The notes under the pieces: generated by a model
Seen by the model: the letters and a program-made list of their open reading frames with translations, nothing else
Database searches by the model: none
Told to the model about the DNA's origin: nothing
In this document: in pieces, positions 60,444 to 64,000 of the stretch
How the letters are laid out: the number at the start of each line of letters is the position of its first letter
How positions within the stretch are numbered: the first letter of the stretch is position 1
Position numbers and translations under genes: made by a program
Source of the DNA: Bacteroidia bacterium
GTDB taxonomy: Bacteria > Bacteroidota > Bacteroidia > Cytophagales > Cyclobacteriaceae
DNA: 64,000 nucleotides
Direction: 5' to 3'
Assembly: GCA_030432655.1 (NCBI GenBank)
Contig: JAUILA010000016.1
Coordinates: forward strand, 62,001-126,000

Positions 60444-61125
60444 TAGATACCGGCATATACCGGTCGTGTCTGTTGAAAATATAAGGCAGGCCCTGTTCAG
60501 AACATGACTTACCGATCCCATCATAGGAATAGGAAAGCAGGTCATTGGATTCCGTGGTTAGAATAACCCTCAACCGGTTGTAACGCCAGATGTCAGCAAT
60601 TATGGATATCATTTCCTGGCTGCAGTCGGGCAAGTGTATCTTTAGCACGATGGACTTATCGAAAAAATGTCCTGCAATTTCTTCAAGCAGAAATCTGCCC
60701 AGCTGTGATTCCTGCCGCGGTACGACAACCGTATTGGACAGATTGTTATGATACATATTCTCCATCATAATATTGTAATCCCCTGAATCCGGTTCAAAAA
60801 CATATACCGTGGCATCGGGATGCTGGCTGGCCAGCAAAACCGACGTGGTTCCTTGTCCGGGGTTGGCATCGATTATTACTTCAGGACTCCATGCAGGCAT
60901 TTTCCGGAGAATACCCAGGTCTTTTTTAAAACGCTGATAGGGGTTGCTGGAGAATATGAACTCACAGGTTTTATAACTTATCCTCCAAACTTTTCTCAGC
61001 ACATCAAACCGGATTTTAAACGGATTTCCCCTGCGCCCGTTCAGGTGGAGGGCGGTAAGATAGTTCCTGATCCTTCCTTTTGGAAGAAAAGATATTAGCC
61101 GTGAGGCATGATTAGTAGCTGACAT
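60418..61125 (-). CDS. FkbM-like SAM-dependent methyltransferase
   Basis: A 235-residue cytosolic protein with a Rossmann methyltransferase core: motif I VIIDANPGQGTTSVLLA, then VYVFEPDSGDYNIMMENMYHNN, matching FkbM-family O-methyltransferases. The start ATG 61125 leaves an about 85-residue N-terminal part with basic patches (RRGNPFKIRFDVLRKVW). Methyl acceptor unknown. The first motif has Asn-Pro where many enzymes have GxG, so binding is not certain. It is convergent with the glycosyltransferase. Confidence 0.78.
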   Translation of the reverse strand: MSATNHASRLISFLPKGRIRNYLTALHLNGRRGNPFKIRFDVLRKVWRISYKTCEFIFSSNPYQRFKKDLGILRKMPAWSPEVIIDANPGQGTTSVLLASQHPDATVYVFEPDSGDYNIMMENMYHNNLSNTVVVPRQESQLGRFLLEEIAGHFFDKSIVLKIHLPDCSQEMISIIADIWRYNRLRVILTTESNDLLSYSYDGIGKSCSEQGLPYIFNRHDRYMPVSISERNLLG

Positions 61126-61235
61126 ACATAGACACTTTTCCGGAAGTTACGAAATATCACCTGATCTGTCTTCCCGATCATCAAAAATTTGAACCACTTA
61201 TTTAAGTTATTGATAATGAATACACTTGAAATAAA

Positions 61236-61262
61236 AAAAGCCCCAGAAAAACCGGGGCTTTT
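61236..61262 (-). terminator. Terminator after the RNase G gene
   Basis: AAAAGCCCC (61236-61244) pairs with GGGGCTTTT (61254-61262), a strong G/C stem with a 9-base loop. On the minus strand TTTTTTTAT follows. It stands 24 bases past the stop of rng, and can also serve the plus strand weakly (TTTTAATTTTTT). Confidence 0.75.
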
Positions 61263-61285
61263 AATTTTTTAATAATGATAACTGG

Positions 61286-62845
61286 TTAAATCTCAGCTAC
61301 CTGGATCTCCTCTCCCACCTTGTTAACGAATTTATAATCCGTAATAGCAAGGGATGAATCCTGGATCAGTTTGACCCATTTAAAATAACGCAGGAACCAC
61401 TTTAATCTTCTTGACAGCGTACCTTTTGTAAAGTAGGCATACACGTAAGGGTGAATCACTACCGTAATATCCTTTTCGTTTTGCTGGTTCAGCAGGTGAT
61501 CAATGGTGCGTTCTATAGTATCAGAGGTCAGGATTGAAGCGCTGATCTTTCCCGTACCATGACAAGTCGGACAAACCTCCTTGGTGGCGATGTTCATTTC
61601 AGGTCGTACCCGCTGTCTGGTGATCTGCATAAGCCCGAAACGTGACAGAGGCAGCACCGTATGCTTGGACCGGTCGCCATCCATCTCTTCCTTGATCGTT
61701 TTATAGATCAGTTTCTTGTTTTCAGCCCTCTTCATATCAATGAAGTCGACCACAATGATGCCGCCCATATCCCGCAGGCGAAGCTGACGGGCAATTTCTT
61801 TGGCTGCCTGAATATTCACAGACAAGGCCGTAGCCTCCTGTCCCTCTTCCCGGTTAGATTTATTCCCGCTGTTAACATCGATCACATGGAGTGCTTCCGT
61901 ATGCTCGATGATCAGGTATCCACCACCTTTAAGGCTAACAGACTGACCAAATGCAGATTTGATCTGCTTTTCAATACCGTAGTTCTCAAAAATTTTGGCT
62001 TTACCGTTGTAAAGCTTTACAATCTTCTCCTTGTCCGGAGCGATCTTTTTAATGTAGGATTTTACCTCATTAAATATTTCCTTGTCATCAATGAAGATGT
62101 TGTCGAAAGACTCATTCAGAAGGTCGCGCAGCAAAGCAGATGCCTTGCTCATTTCACCAATCACTTTATCACGTGGCCGGGATTTTTTGAGTTGCTGAAC
62201 TCCATTCTCCCATATACTGATCAGGTTCCTCAGGTCACTGTCCAGTTCCCTGACATCCTTGTTCTCAGCCACGGTCCTAATGATCACCCCGAAATTATCC
62301 GGCTTGATCGAAGATACCAGACGCATCAGGCGTTTACGCTCTGCAGCACTGGTTATCTTCTTGGATACATTGACTGTATTGGAGAATGGAACCAGGACCA
62401 TGTAGCGTCCCGCAATTGACAACTCACAGGATAATCTTGGACCCTTTGTGGAAATTGGTTCTTTAACAACCTGAACCAAAACCTGCTGATTTTTTGATAA
62501 GACGCTGGTAATTTTACCATGCTTGTCAATCTCAGGTTTCAGTTTAAACTTTTCAAGTTTACTGAAGTTGGATTTTTTATTGGTTACCCGTTTGCAGAAT
62601 TCCTGCAGGGATGTAAAACGCGGTCCCAGATCAAGGTAATGAAGGAATGCATCCTTCTCATACCCGATATCTATAAAGGCAGCATTTAATCCCTGGACAA
62701 CCTTTTTAACCGTTCCCAGGTATATATCCCCTACGGTGAACTGGTTACTATCCTCGTCCTGATGAAATTCAATCAGGCTCTTATTTTTCAGCAGGGCTAT
62801 GCGACATCCTTTTTGAGTCGAATTGATTATTAATTCGTTACTCAA
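61286..62845 (-). CDS. rng: Ribonuclease G/E
   Basis: A 519-residue single-strand-specific endoribonuclease for rRNA and mRNA processing. N-terminal S1 domain (GDIYLGTVKKVVQGLNAAFIDIGYEKDAFLHY), RNase H-like catalytic part with the Mg-binding DVNSG and DFIDMK motifs, and the zinc-link CPTCHGTG (near 430). No long RNase E-type C-terminal scaffold is present. The start is TTG at 62845 (MSNELIINS), which agrees with homologues; no Shine-Dalgarno is seen. It follows the COX24-type gene by 68 bases. Confidence 0.96.
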   Translation of the reverse strand: MSNELIINSTQKGCRIALLKNKSLIEFHQDEDSNQFTVGDIYLGTVKKVVQGLNAAFIDIGYEKDAFLHYLDLGPRFTSLQEFCKRVTNKKSNFSKLEKFKLKPEIDKHGKITSVLSKNQQVLVQVVKEPISTKGPRLSCELSIAGRYMVLVPFSNTVNVSKKITSAAERKRLMRLVSSIKPDNFGVIIRTVAENKDVRELDSDLRNLISIWENGVQQLKKSRPRDKVIGEMSKASALLRDLLNESFDNIFIDDKEIFNEVKSYIKKIAPDKEKIVKLYNGKAKIFENYGIEKQIKSAFGQSVSLKGGGYLIIEHTEALHVIDVNSGNKSNREEGQEATALSVNIQAAKEIARQLRLRDMGGIIVVDFIDMKRAENKKLIYKTIKEEMDGDRSKHTVLPLSRFGLMQITRQRVRPEMNIATKEVCPTCHGTGKISASILTSDTIERTIDHLLNQQNEKDITVVIHPYVYAYFTKGTLSRRLKWFLRYFKWVKLIQDSSLAITDYKFVNKVGEEIQVAEI

Positions 62846-62847
62846 AG

Positions 62848-62855
62848 CAAATGTA
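62848..62855 (-). promoter_or_regulatory. TAnnTTTG element directly at the rng start
   Basis: The minus strand reads TACATTTG and then CT before the TTG start codon. If used, transcription would begin at or inside the start codon. It may be coincidence, with rng expressed from upstream. Confidence 0.3.
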
Positions 62856-62913
62856 ATTAAGAAAGTTAAACGTTAGACAAAGGCCGTAGAGAGCATTAAT
62901 ATAGCTCACAACC

Positions 62914-63003
62914 CTATTTCTTTTTGTGTCTGTTCTTTCTTAGTCTTTTTTTCCGCTTGTGAGTAGCGATCTTATGTCGTTTTCTTTTTTTACCGCAAGG
63001 CAT
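62914..63003 (-). CDS. 29-residue COX24/AURKAIP1-domain ribosomal protein
   Basis: The ATG at 63003 opens a 29-codon frame, stop at 62914-62916. The peptide, MPCGKKRKRHKIATHKRKK then RLRKNRHKKK, is almost entirely Lys, Arg and His. It is the small AURKAIP1/COX24-domain protein annotated in many Bacteroidota, related to mitochondrial mS38 and actinobacterial bS22, and likely binds 16S rRNA of the small subunit. It is below most gene-finder limits. It lies between the TPR gene and rng, and a perfect 16-bp palindrome lies 17 bases upstream. Confidence 0.88.
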   Translation of the reverse strand: MPCGKKRKRHKIATHKRKKRLRKNRHKKK

Positions 63004-63020
63004 AAGTCAAAATTTTAAAT

Positions 63021-63036
63021 TCCTTCACGTGAAGGA
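63021..63036. repeat. Perfect 16-bp palindrome upstream of the COX24-type gene
   Basis: TCCTTCACGTGAAGGA is a perfect palindrome in the 49-base gap between the TPR stop and the COX24-type ATG. On the minus strand it is followed by AATTTAAAATTTT. It could be a weak terminator for the TPR gene, a regulator site, or a leader hairpin of the ribosomal protein gene. Confidence 0.5.
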
Positions 63037-63052
63037 GTTAAACAATACTTTA

Positions 63053-63883
63053 TTATAATTTTTCCAGATAACTGTCCGCCGCAGCCTGAACTTCGGGGTC
63101 AGCATCCATGGATTTCACTATTTCAAATTGCTCGCGCGCTTTTCGCATTTCACCCGTTTCGAAGTAACTCACACCGAGAAAATACTGAGCCTGAAGATTT
63201 CCGGGATCAAGCTCGGTTACACGTTTAAACCGCTCAACCGCCTTATCATACTGATTTGACTGCATCGAGAGGGCTCCCAGGTTGAAAAGTGCCTGTTCAT
63301 TATCAGGGTCCTCCTCCACAATCTGACGCAGCATCAGGATACCGTTCATTGGCTGGTCTGTACTCAACATGGTCATAGCCAGCCGGTTCCTCACCTCGTA
63401 ATCAGCGGAATCAATGCTGATCACCTTCTCGAAATACATCCGCGCCCTTCGGGCCATCTCCTGCCGCTTTTCAGCTTCAGCCACATACGTAAAGGCTTCA
63501 TAATAAGCATTTCCCGCACGTCGCCAGGTCTCCACTTTCGGATCTTCCTGAGCAATTACCTCAATGAACATTGCCGCACTGTCGAAAAGATTATTCCTTT
63601 CATACAGATTGGCCAAAGAGTCTGCAAAGATAATACTTTTTTCTTTATTTTCTGCAACATCCGCCATCTCCCTGAGTTGCCTGATACGACTGGCGTCGGA
63701 TGCGCTGATTTCCTGTGTGTGGGCCTGTGAAACAGGATCTGAAGAATTCTCTGTGGAACCGGCATTCGTTTCGGACTCTCCGACTTCACCCGTTTCATTG
63801 TCTACGACAACTTTGGGCAAGGCAAAAAATCCTGCTACCAGCACCACAGAGATAATAACAAGAATTATTCGTGTTTTCAGCAT
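63053..63883 (-). CDS. Membrane-anchored TPR protein
   Basis: A 276-residue protein with an N-terminal membrane helix (IILVIISVVLVAGFFALP, about 5-22), an acidic Ser/Asn-rich stretch (about 28-55), and TPR repeats filling most of the rest (EEDPDNEQALFNLGALSMQSNQ, LDPGNLQAQYFLGVSYFET). It should be a periplasmic-facing scaffold or assembly factor; partners unknown. It precedes the COX24-type gene and rng on the same strand, with a probable HU gene upstream. Confidence 0.85.
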   Translation of the reverse strand: MLKTRIILVIISVVLVAGFFALPKVVVDNETGEVGESETNAGSTENSSDPVSQAHTQEISASDASRIRQLREMADVAENKEKSIIFADSLANLYERNNLFDSAAMFIEVIAQEDPKVETWRRAGNAYYEAFTYVAEAEKRQEMARRARMYFEKVISIDSADYEVRNRLAMTMLSTDQPMNGILMLRQIVEEDPDNEQALFNLGALSMQSNQYDKAVERFKRVTELDPGNLQAQYFLGVSYFETGEMRKAREQFEIVKSMDADPEVQAAADSYLEKL

Positions 63884-63943
63884 TCCCTCAAAATTTTGGG
63901 CAAAGATCAGGGATATGCCTGTAAATTAGAAGCAAAGACAGAA

Positions 63944-64000
63944 TTATGATTCTATCTCGTTCGCTTCTTTTACTTTGTCGCTTTTCTTGATCTTCTCAGT
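63944..64000 (-). CDS. C-terminal end of a probable HU-family DNA-binding protein
   Basis: Only the last 18 codons (TEKIKKSDKVKEANEIES, stop at 63944-63946) are in the window; the rest lies beyond position 64000. The fragment resembles the C-terminus of Bacteroidota HU proteins (a KPSK-FxEKIKxS-type end), and HU is often found just upstream of the TPR-COX24-rng run. The family call is therefore an inference from a short match plus context. Confidence 0.5.
   Translation of the reverse strand, partial: TEKIKKSDKVKEANEIES

Noticed and set aside
59253-61125. Glycosyltransferase plus FkbM methyltransferase as a polysaccharide cluster
   Set aside because: They are convergent rather than co-directional, with no flippase, polymerase or further sugar genes around them.
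61661-62419. 252-codon plus-strand frame inside rng
   Set aside because: It is antisense to a complete RNase G gene; its length is due to codon bias of the true gene.
1-64000. Prophage, transposon or defence island
   Set aside because: No integrase, transposase, phage structural, restriction or nuclease-effector gene was recognised, and gene content is chromosomal housekeeping and envelope functions throughout.

Overview
This 64 kb window is a gene-dense stretch of a Bacteroidota chromosome, most likely order Cytophagales. The evidence is: the promoter element TAnnTTTG in front of many genes, with few clear Shine-Dalgarno sites; a secreted protein with SprB-like repeats and a type IX secretion (T9SS) type A tail; a 29-residue COX24/AURKAIP1-type ribosomal protein next to RNase G; leucine dehydrogenase; DUF1573, DUF4199, 2TM and YtxH proteins; and OmpA proteins with PD40 propellers. 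No gap between genes reaches 300 bases. I saw no rRNA, tRNA, CRISPR array, insertion sequence or prophage gene. Both ends cut through a gene: a VOC protein on the left and the C-terminus of a probable HU protein on the right.

Layout. 1-4.1 kb: VOC protein, a secreted unknown, and a dxs-hydrolase pair. 4.3-6.1 kb: scpA and a flippase-like membrane protein. 6.1-11.2 kb (minus): a housekeeping run of leucine dehydrogenase, nusB, ytxH, DUF1573, yajC, ybbR and coaE. 11.4-17.6 kb: two ABC half-exporters with complementary defects in their nucleotide-binding sites, bracketing a GyrI-like protein and two paralogous beta-barrel proteins, then truA. 17.7-20.7 kb: thioesterase, a saccharopine-dehydrogenase-like reductase and two TPM proteins. 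20.7-24.8 kb (plus): 6-phosphofructokinase, a 7TMR-DISM histidine kinase and msrA. 24.8-28.3 kb: the large T9SS adhesin-like protein and a YtfJ-like thioredoxin-fold protein. 28.4-31.7 kb: GAF protein, 2TM and DUF4199 proteins. 31.7-37.7 kb: ketoacyl synthase, AsmA, a lipoprotein and an aldehyde dehydrogenase. 37.9-45.3 kb: envelope genes (transglutaminase-like protein, two OmpA proteins, patatin-barrel protein, M23 peptidase). 45.4-50.8 kb: SDR protein, DsbD, M20 dipeptidase, zinc CDF exporter. 50.8-57.5 kb: lipoprotein, a kinase-less propeller sensor, uvrA and an acidic protein. 57.8-60.4 kb (plus): sigma factor, small putative anti-sigma factor, endonuclease III, glycosyltransferase. 60.4-64 kb (minus): FkbM-like methyltransferase, RNase G, the COX24-type protein, a TPR protein and the HU end.

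The main themes are isoprenoid, CoA and lipid supply, envelope construction and transport, DNA repair and RNA processing. The most noteworthy items are the split heterodimeric ABC exporter, the duplicated terminal domain and 24-bp repeat array of the T9SS protein, the phosphofructokinase-sensor kinase-msrA operon, the propeller sensor without a kinase, an 11-bp helically phased repeat upstream of a transglutaminase-like gene, and an M23 peptidase with Cys in place of a zinc-binding His. I did not find a clearly new defence or mobile system.
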